From Chelonoidis abingdonii (lineage: Eukaryota; Chordata; Testudines; Testudinidae): a DNA stretch of 64,000 nt. Where the stretch lies: NCBI RefSeq assembly GCF_003597395.2, contig NC_133770.1:17277713-17341712 (forward strand), written 5' to 3'. The number at the start of each line of letters is the position of its first letter. The stretch's first letter is position 1. The notes below the pieces were generated by a model. It searched no databases and was not told the origin of the DNA. It worked only from the letters and a program-made list of their open reading frames with translations. The translations under genes were made by a program, and so were the position numbers. Positions 43,487 to 56,160 of this stretch are shown here, piece by piece.

Positions 43487-45115
43487 AGATAGGGCAGCAT
43501 TGATTCCAGCTGCTTTAGCAGTTCAGCTTCAGTGTAACTAAAATAAATGCGGGTGTCTGCGTGTGACAGGTAAAGGATTCCATGGGTGCTGCTTAAAATA
43601 TGGTGTATTCGCATGAGAGAGTTAGGAACCTCACAAAAGACTGAGAATCTGCTGGCTGTTAACCCAGGTGGTAACTTAAAGTGACACTCAGTTTTAGTTT
43701 CACTTTTGCATCATATTTTTTTATCTTTCTGAACAATCACTAATTAAGCATTAAAACACCTCTATGAGGTAGGTAAATTTTACATATGGGGAAACTGAGG
43801 CATGGAAGGGTTAAGTGATTCAGACAAAGTCATGCAATGAGACAGAGGTAGAGCTGGGAATAGAACTCAATAGCCCATATTTCCAATTCCCTTAAATGAA
43901 ACCACAAGACAACACTCCTTCAAAATCTCTCCAAAGTTTGTGTTGTGATCTCCTTCAGCAGAGCTCTGTGATGAAAGGGGCCATTGTCATTTCTAAAGGG
44001 GAAAATCCTCTCCCTTGTGTATAATACTCAAGTAAGAAGGTGCTCCACGTGGGCTGGATTCTGTCACCACCCCTCTCTGTAGGTACAATCCCTGCTCCCA
44101 GTCCCTCAGCACACATGGAGGTATGTTCAAGATACACTGTCACTTCAGATGGGACAACATGTCCCTCCAATGGGCACTCAGATCTACAGGCCACCACGGA
44201 AGAGATGACATCCACTCCTTTATGGGACATTCATTCCTTGGGGACCCTTGGATCAGCAGTCTCTACACTCAGAGATTACCACATGTTGTCTGGGAAGGTT
44301 CCTCATATCCTCCTCTGCTCCCATGCAGAGCATGCAATGGCCAGGCCAATCTAGAGCCAAGATTAAATTAGGTTTATGATCAATTTTCAAATGTTATTCT
44401 AAAAAAAGTTTCCTAAGAAAAATCTCTATTTTCAGCAGTAAAAAGGCATCTAGTGCCTTTTCCCCACAACAGCTCAAATGAAATAAAAATACCATGTTTT
44501 AACAAACCATTGCTTTATCTTAATCACTGTTCTATAGCTGAATCCATACATCTGGGCATTAGCCTCTGCCTTATTGGCTATTTCATGCTGTAAAAATAAA
44601 GAAAAATATACAAATTCCCAACCTTCAGGTTATTCTATTCTATTTAGGTTCTTATCATCATATCATCTCCATAAGATCTGAGAATTTAGTAACAGCCACT
44701 GCTCCCAAAGCTGAGAAAAGCAGACCATCATTCTGAATGCCTTAATCAGTGAAATTATAAGTGTTTCTCTTCCCACTGAAGAACTTTCATTCCCTTTAAG
44801 AGAAACTGTTTGGTTATGGGGAATACTCAATTACAGTCCTAACCCTAGGGTCTGGTCCTGTAAAGGTCTCAGTGCCTTAAACTCCTACAGGCTTCACACC
44901 ATCCAGGAGCAGGTCCTTATTCTTACATTTGGAAACCGCACTTGACCTACTCAGCAAAACTGCCGCTGCCACAATGGATCATTATTCTGCACAGAATGTT
45001 TTCCCTTGCACCAGTGCCCCCAGTAACCTACACTCTTCCCAGCGATATAGAAACACTGCTTTCTGATCATTAAGGTGTGATGATTGGGAGACATCTGACT
45101 ATGTACAGCTTACAA
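43487..45115. other. Non-coding stretch
   Basis: 43755..43870 has MIR-like wording ('tatggggaaactgaggcatg', 'agagctgggaatagaactc'), a probable SINE scrap. Nothing else recognised. Confidence 0.4.
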
Positions 45116-45119
45116 ATTC

Positions 45120-46065
45120 TGTCTCCTATTGGGGACTTGCTGTGTGTCTGCTTCAGACTGCGAACTCCATTTTGAATGTGGGCAAGGCTGCCACCTCTGT
45201 CTTTTTACCTCCATTTTGGACACAGGGCTAACACTGGAGGGTTGTTAAACCTTGATGGTCCTCTGTTAAGATGGAAGACCCCTTGGACAAAGAGTTACCA
45301 ACTGCCCACAGAAAACCAGTCTGCCCATGTAGACTTAACTAAGGAACGGATCAGCTGCTGTGTGACTCCAATCACCTGACAAACCTGATCAGAGGTCACC
45401 TGGTAAGGGGACTGGAGGTTATAAAAGAAGGGATTTCTCACTGGCCATTTTAGAGCTTATAGAGAGACTAGAAGCAGAAAGCTGGCTGTAGGAGTAAGAG
45501 GAAGCTCCATGTTCCAGAGGAGGAGCCATGTGCAGGAGGGAAGGGGGTCAGGAAAGATCCTGACTTCTCAAAAGACTGTGACCTGAGCCCAAAGTGGTGA
45601 GAGATCAGAGGCAGGGAAACGTGTACAGGTGTTTCATTGTTTCATCTAGATCTGCATCTCTCGTGCTATCTAAAGTAAAGCATAATTGTGTTAGAAACCT
45701 TTGCAAAGCCTGTGTGTAATGTGCTTCCACGATCATGTGTCCCTGGAGAGGTAAATGGTAAACCAGAGCGTTCACAATGTTGGAGCTCTGGGAAAGAGTT
45801 TGCTGAAGCAACCAGGGATCTTGGGGGCTGGGTCAGCCCTGGAATGGGGGTCTATAGCAGCTGGATTATGGGATCCCACTTCTGCAAAGAGGTAACAGAA
45901 TCCATGCCCAGGCAGGAAGCCTGCCACAGAGGCCAAAGAAACAGTGCAAGATCCTACCCAGATAAAGAAAAGCTTAAAAGCACACAGGTCCAGCATGTGG
46001 GATGCAAATATACCTGCCTAGTGAATGTCTAGCAGAGAGAGCTTTACCAGGGCTGTGACACAAGG
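45120..46065. repeat. LTR-like interspersed repeat, unclassified
   Basis: A TATA-like 'ggttataaaagaaggg' at about 45417 lies after a G+C-mixed region, and 'aaagtaaagcataattgtg' follows near 45673. It ends around 'ggctgtgacac', an arrangement like U3-R-U5 of a solo LTR. No flanking duplication or second LTR was seen, so the class is unproven. Confidence 0.4.
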
Positions 46066-46242
46066 CAAACTGACTCCTGCAAGTCAAGTCAGTTTAGGAT
46101 TTACGGAACTAACCACAGAAAGATGCAAATGTAATAAAATCATCTTTTCTGTGTGTTCCCAAGGCTGTACGTAACCACGCCTGAAATAATAGTGAAATGT
46201 AAAAAAGGTCTATTTATTTTCCGCTATATAAGATGGACATTC

Positions 46243-46508
46243 AGGGTATGTCTTCACTGCAGAGTCAATTCCATTATCTACACTGGAGTTAGGCCAACTC
46301 GATGAGAGTGACCACACTGAAATAACACTTGAGCTACACAGATTGTGTTAGCAGCTGCCGAGCTGTGCTTACTCCAGCTACAGCACGTATCCCATAACTG
46401 CCCAGCCAGCTTGAATTAGAAGCATCATCACACTTGTGTGTGGACAGAACTTGAGTAAGGGGAAAACACAAGTTTTAACTCAAGCTAACCAAAGTGAAGG
46501 CAAGTGCT
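46243..46508. mobile_element. Short hAT-like element
   Basis: 'agggtatgtcttcactgcag' on the left and 'aaagtgaaggcaagtgc' on the right are inverted relatives. The left shares the 'tcttcact' core with the end of the MITE at 43190..43486. Interior non-coding. Confidence 0.5.
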
Positions 46509-46509
46509 C

Positions 46510-47635
46510 AGATATTTCAACCCCTTCTTCCAAAATACCTAGAGGGCCTGATTTAACACTGCCCTAGTGCTTTGGTAAATCAGCAGTGTACAGTGGTTTT
46601 AAAATGTTCCCATTCTGATTTGCACAAGTGTAGGTGACTATACAAAGTGAATCAGATAGGAGTTATGCTTGAATAATGAGTACAAGATTCACCCTTTCAG
46701 CAAAGTCTTTCTCCCAAAGAGATTCAGATATTTGCACTTTAAAAAGTCACCCTCTCAAACAACAATTCACCTGCTCCTTTTAATTATTTATTTCAAGATA
46801 GACATGTGGCATCTTTGCAGACCCCAAGTTGCCCATCAACATCTAAACAAGTTGACTGATGAGCATGTTAACACATCAAGCCTGCTACTACAGTCCTTGG
46901 CCCTTATCAATGTCAAGGCAACTGTGGAGACAAACTAAACCCTACTGACTTCTTAGTCTGGCATTTAGGTATTGGCCAATCATAGTACTGCATCACATGG
47001 CAGAGATTCACGTGGTCAGCTCTACTATATGCCAGTTACAGCTGGCTGCTGTGAGAAACAATGCCTGTGGCAGCACTGCCTTATTTACTTAATGCACCAC
47101 CTGGTATTTCAGCTCTCACAGGGTACTTTGCGCTCAGCCACAGAGGTTTTAATGAAGCTACATTCGTTTTGTATTCTAGTGGAGCCTATTGGGACTGTTA
47201 GCTGTAATGCTGAACTGCTCTTTCCACTGTCAACCTCAGTTTTTCAGGGGTTGTTACTGTGGGTTTTCATTGCTATTTTAGTTCATGTCGGGCTAGACAG
47301 AGAGGGGCAAACTGCTCTTCCTTGCACAAGAGACCACTGGGGCCCAGGGTTCACCCCCAACGGGAAGCAAAAAGTACGTTTCCACTGGCTTTCTTCCCCA
47401 AGGGTTTATGTCAGGGGACAACCGCTAGTTTCAATAGGGATATATTGAATCATTGTCCCCTGGATGCCCTGACCATAACTCTTCACTGTCCAGCATCGCT
47501 AAGTTTTTCAGGTTGAACTAGGCCCCTGCAGCGAGAGGCTGCTACTAATATCTGCCTCTGCAACCTCCCTCTGGCTGATTTTCCATGCATGGGCTCCTGT
47601 GTCCTGTTTTATGCAGGCAAAGCTATCATAAACCA
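46510..47635. other. Non-coding stretch
   Basis: A 158-aa plus ORF at 46972..47448 has no recognisable domain or splice context. No repeat boundary recognised. Confidence 0.4.
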
Positions 47636-47639
47636 GAGA

Positions 47640-47770
47640 TTTTTATTGTTTAATATTTGTTTCTGGTGGCACCTAGCATCCAAGGTGCGTCACAAACAAA
47701 CAATGATACAGTCCCTGCCCTGAAGAGCTTACATTCTGAAAGACAAAAAAAAAAAAAAGGGTGGGGGGGT
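47640..47770 (-). repeat. SINE tail fragment plus poly-A/G run
   Basis: 'ggtggcacctagcatccaag', 'acaatgatacagtccctgcc' and 'ctgaagagcttacattctga' are the reverse complement of the tail consensus seen at 13865 and 21630. An A-run with a G-run follows at 47742..47769. Confidence 0.6.
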
Positions 47771-48380
47771 AGTGAACAATATATAGATCTATAATACACC
47801 TAAAGGTGTTGAGATAGTAACTGGCCTCTTCTAATACAAAATTAAGTAACTTTGCAAATCACCACTTTAAACACAAGGGGTTTTTTTTAAGCAGATATTT
47901 TAGGAGGTTTCAGAACAATGTGTGACTTATTTCTTCTCCTGTGTGCTGTAGTACGCTTTCACAAGGAAGTAAATTTAGGATGGATTGGAGAGACAGATGT
48001 GATTCAGAAGCTCCTTGCTTTGCTTTCAGACCCTTATCTTTAATTGAGTGTGTTATTCCCACTGGATATTCCTGTTAAAGGAAACTAAATGAAAAAAACC
48101 AAACATCACTGACATTACAATTGATACTAAGGGGACAAATTATATGAGAAGAACTCTCACAATCTAAATCTTAGCATACAAAGTCCCACTGACATCACTA
48201 AGGATTTGCACAGTATACATACTATCCTCATAATCCAGTGTATGGAATGTTAATGCATATAAAAACCATTCTGCTATTTATTTGCCATGCATGCATGCAT
48301 GCAAGCAAAAAAAAAGCAGCCAGTGCAAACAAGGGTACACCCATCTCGACGCGTGTGGCCATTAACCCTAAGAGTTGGGC
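47771..48380. other. Non-coding stretch with (GCAT)n
   Basis: 48287..48304 is a short catg/gcat tandem run. Nothing else recognised. Confidence 0.5.
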
Positions 48381-48384
48381 ATGT

Positions 48385-48705
48385 GCTTAAAATATTGCAC
48401 CTTCAGAAGGCAACCAGAGCAGGGGCCTTCAAGTCTCAAGTCCTGGGACCTATTCCTGACTAGGCCATTGGCTTGCTTTGTGAATTTGGATAAGTCACTG
48501 AGCCTGTGTGTGTCAGTTTCTTGACCTGTAAAATGAGGATAATAATAGTGGCTCCAATAGTTAAGGCTGAGTCGAGAGTCTGACTTAGAGCACAATTCAT
48601 GTTTGTTTATTTTCTGTGATGCTCACAAGGGTGATGTGTGGTTTGAGTAATTAAATGCTTGTAAAGTACTTAGAGATCCTCAGGGAAAGACATTATAGGA
48701 GCACA
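48385..48705 (+). repeat. MIR-type SINE
   Basis: 'aagtcctgggacctattcct', 'ttggataagtcactgagcc', 'ttgacctgtaaaatgaggat' and 'gtaaagtacttagagatcct' follow the MIR order. The middle is expanded by unrelated bases. Confidence 0.7.
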
Positions 48706-49530
48706 AAATTTTAACTAGCAATTCATCTGTCTCTGAAATCCATATTTTTCAGAACATCTCTTCTGTTATTAAAAGAAAAATTCTCCCTTGTGCTAGTGTG
48801 TGTGGGTTACACTAGCTCTTTTTAAAATTCAACAGGAATAGACGCGCTGCAGCCTGTGGCGCTCCCCACCACACAGCAGCTGACCCAGACTTCTGCCTCA
48901 TCATAATTCTTATCTGGCTAACCAGGGAATTAATCTTTGTGCACATCTGGGATAGCAGGGACTGCATGCTGCTTTTTAGTGCATCCACCAAAACCCTCTC
49001 GAAGAAATGACTCATGACTCCCTGGTGCCCCTTTGATAGGAAACACATTGCTATGGGTCTGCTCTTGATCCCATTGAACTCACAGGTAAATTTCCATGGA
49101 GTTAGCTTGTGCAGGATTGTGATCTCAAATGAACATTAGCGATGCTAAGCAGCAGCTGCCTTGGAGAGTTTCACTCTGTGTTGATCTCCAGCTGCTCCTA
49201 GTCTAACCTCCCTTCTGTGCAATGATTTACACAGCTCTAGTTTCCTTCCAACTTTCCTTATTTAGTGCTTAGAAGCCCCCAGCTGAAGCCTAACTACACC
49301 ATGCCACCATATACTTGAGCAATCAAAGGCATCATATTAATCCTCCACCCCCAATAGAGAAACCTGGAGAAAGGGGGGAAAAAAGTCATACTAACCCCTT
49401 TGGCTGCCTCCCTTCCTGGGATTCTCCATAGTCTCCTCACAGAAACAGTCACTGTTACATGCTCCCTTGATCCTTGTCCTCCGACCTGAGCCATCCCCCA
49501 TTTATATAGACTACACTCTAGAGAACAGAC
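48706..49530. other. Non-coding stretch
   Basis: No feature recognised. Confidence 0.4.
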
Positions 49531-49534
49531 TCCA

Positions 49535-49795
49535 GTACTTCGAGCATACGGCCAGGAGTCAGGAGGACAGGGTTCTATTCTTGGTCCTGCCAGTGACTTG
49601 CTGTATGACGTTTGGAAAACCACTTAATCTCTCTCTGGGCCAAAATCATCCCTGGTTTAACTCCAATGAAGTCAATGGGGTTCACACCAGGGATTAATTT
49701 GTCCCTGCATGTCAATTTCTGCATTTGCAACATTGGGATAAGTTCATGTTTGTAAAATGCTTTGAGATCCTTGAATGAAAGGTGACAAGTATTTT
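49535..49795 (+). repeat. MIR-type SINE with internal hairpin insertion
   Basis: 'cagggttctattcttggtcc', 'gacttgctgtatgacgtttg' and 'ccacttaatctctctctggg' give the first half. 'tgtaaaatgctttgagatcc' gives the tail. Between them lies a small palindrome: 'atccctggtttaactcc' facing 'ttcacaccagggatt'. Confidence 0.65.
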
Positions 49796-49799
49796 TATA

Positions 49800-50355
49800 G
49801 ATAACCTGTAGCTAGTTTCCCTACTCTGGGAAATCCTTCTTTAACTGGCCAAATTCATCTCTCTGGCTGCAAGCTAAGGAACTGAGCAGACACTGCCCCC
49901 TTCCACCAAGCCCTTTTCTTGACAATATGCCTGCCTGCGAGGGCCAGCACAAGACCAACGCCCGACAAAGTGTGCCACACGGTGGCTTCCCTCACCCGGC
50001 TGTAGTACAGGCTGCAGCTGTTGCCTCCTCTCACTCAGCCCCATGCTGTTGTAAAATGCTGGCAGGAGAAAGTGCAAACTGCCCTTCAGCAGTGTTTAAG
50101 CCAGTGCGTGCCTACATTTTCCATAGGCCTGGCCAAGTGGTTTCTCTCTCCAGGAAACTCTTCCCCTCCCATGTCACCCAGTCCCAGCCTTCTTCTTGGG
50201 CTCACACCTCATGCACTGCCTAGCTTCACCCCACACCCCATCCCAACTAATTATTTTAAGCTTCATACAGCACATGGTATCAATCATGTTCTTGGTTATT
50301 TACACCCCTCATCCCTCCCTCTTCTTGCCATCTTTCCGTCACATCATCTGAAAAC
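49800..50355. other. Non-coding stretch
   Basis: No feature recognised; ORFs on both strands lack domains. Confidence 0.4.
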
Positions 50356-50358
50356 AAC

Positions 50359-50482
50359 AGGATGACCAGACAGCAAATGTGAAAAATGGGGACAGAGGGG
50401 TGGGGGGGTAATACGAGCCTATATAAGAAAAAGACCCCAAAATTGGGAATGTCCCTATAAAGTCGGGACATCTGGTCACCCT
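50359..50482. mobile_element. Short MITE with inverted ends
   Basis: 'aggatgaccagacagcaaat' at the left pairs with 'gggacatctggtcaccct' at the right. Inside is a GC-run 'gggtgggggggtaatac' and 'ctatataagaaaaagacccc'. The 124-bp size and wording fit a widespread sauropsid MITE. Confidence 0.75.
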
Positions 50483-51027
50483 AAGAAACAATGGGAGCCG
50501 AGGGTGCTCAGCACCTTGCAGGATCCTGCAACTTCGGGGCAGGGACCATCTTCATTTCCGGAAATCCCCTTCCAAAATTATGGCATTAGAGAAATATTAA
50601 ATACAAACAATCCAGTCTGTGCTCCTCCTGCCCACATAATGCCCAGTGCCAGCCTTTCCCTGTCCTCACTCTCACTGCCGGTACATGCGTTCTTGACTGA
50701 CTGCCTCCAGCAGCTCTCATCACAGGAAGCATCTATTCTTTCTGTCTCATCTGCTTCAGTCACTTGTTCTTCTCAAGACCAGGGCATAAAAAAGTTACTC
50801 ACACACTACAGAATAAAGTGCTAGATCTAGACAGTGGCCACAGCAGCACTAATCACTTTGGGAGTTTTTAAAATATGCCGCAGATCCACTGATTTTGGAA
50901 CATGTTTCTGACTGACACTCCAGGCTCCCCATCTCCACCGTAATGATGAGTCTCTGTGAGAAGCTCTGGTGAGTCTTATTCAATAGCAGGCACTCAAATC
51001 TGCAGCTGACTGCTTCAAACCCTAGTC

Positions 51028-51281
51028 CAGGGGTCCCCAACGCAGTGCCCATGGGCGCCATGGCACTCGCCGGGGCTTCTAAGTGCACCCACGCACTGGC
51101 CGGCAGACAAGCAGCTGCCAAAATGCCGCTGACAAGCTGCGTCATCCAGAGGCATCGCCACCGAAATGCCGCCGATTTGCCTATTGACGTTGCTGCTTGT
51201 CGGCAGATTCTCGTCTGCTGCCACAGTCCTCCACGTCTCGTCATCTGGTGCCTGCCAGATGAAAAAGGTTGGGGACTACTG
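51028..51281. mobile_element. Non-autonomous hAT-like element, perfect 8-bp target duplication
   Basis: Starts 'caggggtccccaacgcagtg' and ends 'aaaaggttggggactactg'. It is flanked on both sides by ccctagtc (51020..51027 and 51282..51289). The perfect duplication implies a fairly recent or well-preserved insertion. No transposase. Confidence 0.9.
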
Positions 51282-51385
51282 CCCTAGTCTCTCACATACT
51301 GGAGCACGTCAGGCAGGCACAACTGAATGGTGGGCAGGCCACAGTGGTACATGGAGTTCACTAGTAAGATAGGAGGTGGTGTGGG

Positions 51386-51841
51386 CAGGGCCATCCCCAC
51401 CATATGCAAAGTACGCAGCAAATTTCCTGGTGCCTTATGCAGCTGTGTGCTGCTCCAGCCCTGGTTCGCCTCTTCCCCATGGCCTCTGACCCTCCTCCAC
51501 CCCAGGCCAGCCTCTTTGTGCCCCCACTCCAGCCAGCCCTTCCCCTGAGGACTGCAGCAGGGGTCGAGCTCCTTGCACTCACCAGCAGTTATATGTAGAG
51601 CGACCCGGCTCCAGCCTGCTCTGGTTCCCTGGCTCCCAACCGCACCGCCAGCGAGTGCTGGGGAGGTGGTTCCCCCCCACTGCCCCTCACGGCTGGGAAC
51701 CAGGGGAGCAGAGCAGGTTGGGGCCATGTCACTCTACTTCCTGCAGGAAGTGGCCACTTCCCCCCACCCCACATGGAGGCCTGCCCCGCCACCCCCACGA
51801 GCAGGCTGCATAGGGCACCAAAATGGCTAGGGACGGCCCTG
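51386..51841. mobile_element. Non-autonomous hAT-like element with target duplication
   Basis: Starts 'cagggccatccccaccat' and ends 'atggctagggacggccctg'. Flanks ggtgtggg and agtgtggg match at 7 of 8 positions. GC-rich and non-coding; several ORFs inside are compositional. Confidence 0.85.
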
Positions 51842-51849
51842 AGTGTGGG

Positions 51850-52936
51850 TCACTGCAGGGGAGGAAAGGAATAGGATGAGAAGGATGCTGCGTAAAATTG
51901 ACTGGTCTACTGACTAGTCAATTTTAAAGATCCTGTAATTTTCTGACCTAGATTTAGGGCTCCAGATTCAGTGACCAGAAGCAAACACACACTTACATTC
52001 AAAGTACTACAGGGTGAAGGTCAGGCCTTAGTCTGATAACCGAGAGCAGTCACCTACAATTAATGTACCCTAGGGGACATCCAAGATGCAGACTCCATGA
52101 CCTAGTGCTGGGGAGCCAAACTCATTCTGTGGAATGGGCTGAATCCTATTTTGGTCTGTGAGCCAGGACTACATGCTTCCCTCATTCCACAGCAGAATTA
52201 CACTGATGCCCATGGGAAGCTGGCACAAAGGTCCAGAGTAGAATATGGCTTTTATCGAGAAACTAAATTTATACTTATTGTTCTGTATGATAAGAGCAGT
52301 TCCTTCTCATTGCTTTCGTCACTATCTGGGGAAATATGGACCTGTTGGAGAGCACTGCTACCTTTGCCCTTCTACTTTCCTCCATTCTCCTATGACTGTT
52401 CCTTGTCCTAGCGAGCCTCCTCTATGTTTTCACCTCTGCATTTAACTATCTTCAGCAGTTCCCCAGTTCCAATCCCCATGAGCTTCACTCCCATTCCATC
52501 TACTAAAATGATCAGCAATTAAATAGTTATTTTTCACAAGCAAAGTATCATCCTGCATTAGACTTAATATCCCAAGGGGCACACCTACACATGAGCTGCA
52601 AACACACCTTGTGGTTGCAGTAGATATAACCTGGTTAGCTTGGGAACCAGAACAGCAAAGCCTCAGTATCCTGGGATTCACTGTGGGCTAGCTGCCCAGG
52701 CAATTACTTAGGGAGCAAGATGGGCTTGTACAGCCAGTGTTGAAGCCTGTGCTGCTGTGGCTTCACTGCTCCAGTAGCAAAACTAGCAAAATTAAAGGTA
52801 GCTCAGGTATATCTACACAATCACACGCCATAATTATCAGTATAAAACATCCCCAGAGAGATTAATGGGGCAGGGGATTCACAACTCTTACAACCATTTC
52901 AGTCTGCACACTCAGGAAGACAGTACATGACAGGTT
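51850..52936. other. Non-coding stretch
   Basis: 52577..52822 may be another decayed hAT-like element ('ggggcacacctacacatgag' at the left, 'aggtatatctacacaatc' at the right), but the arms pair poorly. Otherwise nothing recognised. Confidence 0.4.
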
Positions 52937-52944
52937 AGCTAGAA

Positions 52945-53738
52945 CAATGGTTGTCAAAATTTTTTTTCTGGTGACGCAACTGAAGCAAATTGTTGATGGC
53001 TGTGGCCCAACGGAGCTGGTGATGAGGGGTTTGGGAGGGGCTCAGGTCTGGAGCAGAGGTTGGGGTGAGGGCTGCAGGGTAGGTCTGAGAATAGGTAAAG
53101 GAGGGGGTTCTGGGCTGGGGCAGGGGGTTGGGGTGCAGAAGGAGGTCAGGGCTCTGGGATGGGGGTGCAGGCTCTGGGGTGGGGCCAGGGGTGAGGGGTT
53201 TGGGGTGCAGGATGGGGCTCTGGGTTTTGGAGGGCTCAGGGATGGGGCAGGGGATTGGGGTGCAGGCTTACCTCTGGTGGATCCTGGTCAGCAGCAGAGC
53301 TGGAGTGCAGAGGCAGGCTTCCTACCTATCCTGGCACTGCAGACCACGCTGCACCCCAAAAGCGGCCAGCAGCAGGTCCAGCTCCTAGGCGGAGGCACAA
53401 AAGCAGTTCCACGCAGTTCTTGTCCACAGGCACCACGCCCCTTCCCATTGGCTGGTTTCCAGCTAATGGGAGTGTGGAGCCGGTCCTCGGGGCGGGGGCA
53501 GCATGTGGAACCCTGTGCCACGCCCTCCACCACCCCCAGGAGCCAGACCTGCTGCTGGTTGTTCCCAGGGCATAGTGCGGTGTTGGAACACACAGGGACT
53601 AGCTTGTCTTAGCCGGGCAGCACCACCAACAGGACTTTCAATGGCCCATTCAGTGGTGCTGACCACAGCCACCACAACCTAGTGCCTTCCATTCCGTGAC
53701 CCAATTCTGGGTCATCACCTACAGTTTGAAAACCACTG
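52945..53738. mobile_element. Non-autonomous hAT-like element, perfect 8-bp target duplication
   Basis: Starts 'caatggttgtcaaaat' and ends 'acagtttgaaaaccactg'. It is flanked by agctagaa on both sides (52937..52944 and 53739..53746). The 794-bp interior is GC-rich, with a G-rich repeated left half ('ggggtgcaggctc' and similar) and a right half sharing the 'cattggctgg..aatgggagtgtgg' core with 6192..6593. No transposase; the 221-aa ORF here is compositional. Confidence 0.9.
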
Positions 53739-53749
53739 AGCTAGAACAC

Positions 53750-55115
53750 AAAAGGCCTAACAACATTTATTTTTTAAAATGTCAAATTAAATTGTGCAGT
53801 ATCTAGATAAATAAGTAGACAGAGTGTTTGAAAACCCTGGCTTGGTAGGTCTTTCTATCAGTGCAAAATTTCAGTGCTCACCCAGGCATCATGGTGCAGT
53901 TATGGATGCCCCATTTGAAGCTTTTTTCTGCTCTGATTAGGGCAATATAGTATCTGAAATCTCATTCAGGCACAAAAGGCTACTGGGCCAACTATAACAC
54001 TGTTAATGAATAAAACAGGATGTGTCAGATCAAGTGACAGAGGAGAAAAGAAACTGAAAGTCAGGTGTTTAAATACCAGAGCACAGCCCCTCCTTGCCCA
54101 CCCTGAGCAGTGAGCAGCACAGAGAAAGCAATGCAAGCCTCCAGAACAGGTCTCTAAGCTTTAGAGATTCCTTGGGGACACTGGTCTTTTCTTCAGCCAC
54201 ATTCTTTTCTACAACTCTCTAATGAGCCAGGTAAATAAAGATACAGAAAGTGCCCCAGGACTAAATTAAATGATCCAAGTTAAAGCCCTGAATGCTGCAG
54301 AATCAGTGCAGAGAGATCGCTACAACAGGCTGATGGAATGGGAATTTGAGGTCAGGACAGAGGCACGGCCAGCAAGTCTATCAGCTCCACCAGCCGAATC
54401 CACCAAGAAAAGGAGAACAAGTGTCAAAGTGGCTGAAGAGGCTATTACAGTACCAGAAGCAGAGCAGCTCCGATGAAGCTCCACAGCTGGAGGTTGAGGT
54501 TTCCACTCCTCACCCCTGCAAAGCATCCCTGACCATTTTCTTGGACTTTGTGCTGGAGACAGTAATGGCTATAAAAACAGAAAAAATGGCACTTCTATCA
54601 GGTCAGTGTGGAGAGGCTGATGCAAGTCTTTCTAATCCCTAAGGCCCAGATCTTCAATGGTTTTCAGGCCCCTAACTTCCATTTACTTCCACAGGAGTTA
54701 GGCATCTAAATATCTTTGAGGATCCAGGCATAAGTGTCCTGAATGCTCATGGAAAGTGATGAGATTACAGCCCTGGAGATGAGAGTCCGTTTTAGCCACA
54801 GGACAGGTGGTCTTGGCAGCAGAAATGCAAGCATCCCTGCTGACCTGCTTCAACCCACCACTTTGTGGGGTGAAAGAGTTCAGTTTTCATGCCTGTTCAC
54901 TCTGAGTCCTCACCGCCAAGGTTGCTAATTGGTGCCAACTAATTTGGATACCACTCAGAACAGGACCAAGACTGCCAAGACAAAAGCCACAACAAACAGA
55001 TACTGGATGGTAACAGTGTCTAGTCATTACTGACCAGGACTGGATTTTTCATGCAGGTGAAAGGCTCTGTATCTCATTACCAGTCCCCATCTGAAATGTT
55101 TTTGAGCTGCTAGTG
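53750..55115. other. Non-coding stretch with a possible coding relic at 54270..54642
   Basis: Two overlapping plus frames give protein-like text: 'DRYNRLMEWEFEVRTEARP' and 'KKRRTSVKVAEEAITVPEAE' in one, 'APQLEVEVSTPHPCKASL' and 'FLDFVLETVMAIKTEKMALL' in the other. A single shift near 54470 would join their charged segments. I recognise no family. It could be a processed pseudogene scrap or chance. The rest of the stretch holds nothing recognised. Confidence 0.3.
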
Positions 55116-55119
55116 TCAG

Positions 55120-56160
55120 CTCTTGCCAAGGCTTTAGGCAGCTGAGCACTGACAAATTTATAGCTGGAAACTGGACAAGCTCCCTTGTAGGTTGGTATTG
55201 TTCAAGACAGGTGTTAGATTTGTAAAGATGTGTTTAGTATTTAGACTCTATAAAACACTTGTAAGTTGCTGCATGCATTAATCCTACTTGTAATGGCCAT
55301 ATCCCATGCTACAAGGTAATATGTAAGTTTTGCCTTTTAAATGGCAAAATGCCTGCCCCGAACTTGTGAACCCAGGCAGGAGGAGTGGTTCCCCCACCCG
55401 TCAAGAAGGGCTATCAAAATTAAGTGGACCGTTGTAAAATATCAGATACAAAGACTGGGTTAACGGCCTCACACCTGTGAAGGTGCTATGTGCAGGGAAG
55501 CTCATTCCATCAGCTTGAATTGTGGAAGAAGGAAATAAAGACAGCTAACATGAAAACTCTTCATCTCTTTGCCCTTTGGACTCTCACAGGGCTAGCGCTA
55601 TGAAACAAAAAGCAGAGAACCCCAGGGTCAACCTGGGTTGCCCTAGAAGGCATTCAGTGCTGGCAGATTACTACAGCTGTGTCACCTTTTGGAACCAGAG
55701 ACTAACTCATTTGTGTATATGTGTTGCCTGCTTTAACCTGTAAATAATTCATTTTTCCCTAGTTAATAAGTCCTCAGTTAGTTTACTATAGGACTGGCTT
55801 GCAAGCCTTGTCTTTGGTGTGAGGTCTGAGGTACAAATTGACCTGGGGTAAGTGGTGGTCTCTTGGGACTGTAAGCAACCTGATCTTTGGCGTAAGTGAC
55901 CATTTATCATTTAGTCCACCTTGCCTGGGTGGTGGGATGGATTGAAGTGCCCAAGGGGACTGACTGTGACTCCATGATAAGATTGTTATAGTGCTTCGGG
56001 AGTTCACATTTGTTACTGGGTTGGTGAAATCTAATTCTAGAACACACCACCAGTTCAGGGTGTCTGTTCTGCTTTTTGACTGTCTGCCGAGATTGGCACT
56101 CACAGTCGTGAACCACTCCAACCAGTGTGACAGTTTTCACCTCATTTCTGAAAATAAATC
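55120..56160. repeat. LTR-like interspersed repeat, unclassified
   Basis: Contains 'ttagactctataaaacactt' (TATA-like), 'gaaggaaataaagacagcta' (polyadenylation-like), then 'ctagttaataagtcctcag' and a long 3' part with 'cttgggactgtaagcaacc'. The order parallels 61990..62780. There is no coding region and no visible duplication at the ends. Confidence 0.4.

Noticed and set aside
46972..47448. 158-aa plus ORF with a hydrophobic segment
   Set aside because: No recognisable family, no splice context, and the composition gives no coding signal by eye.
52947..53612. 221-aa plus ORF
   Set aside because: It lies inside an hAT-like element with a G-rich repetitive interior; its Gly/Trp-rich text is a by-product.
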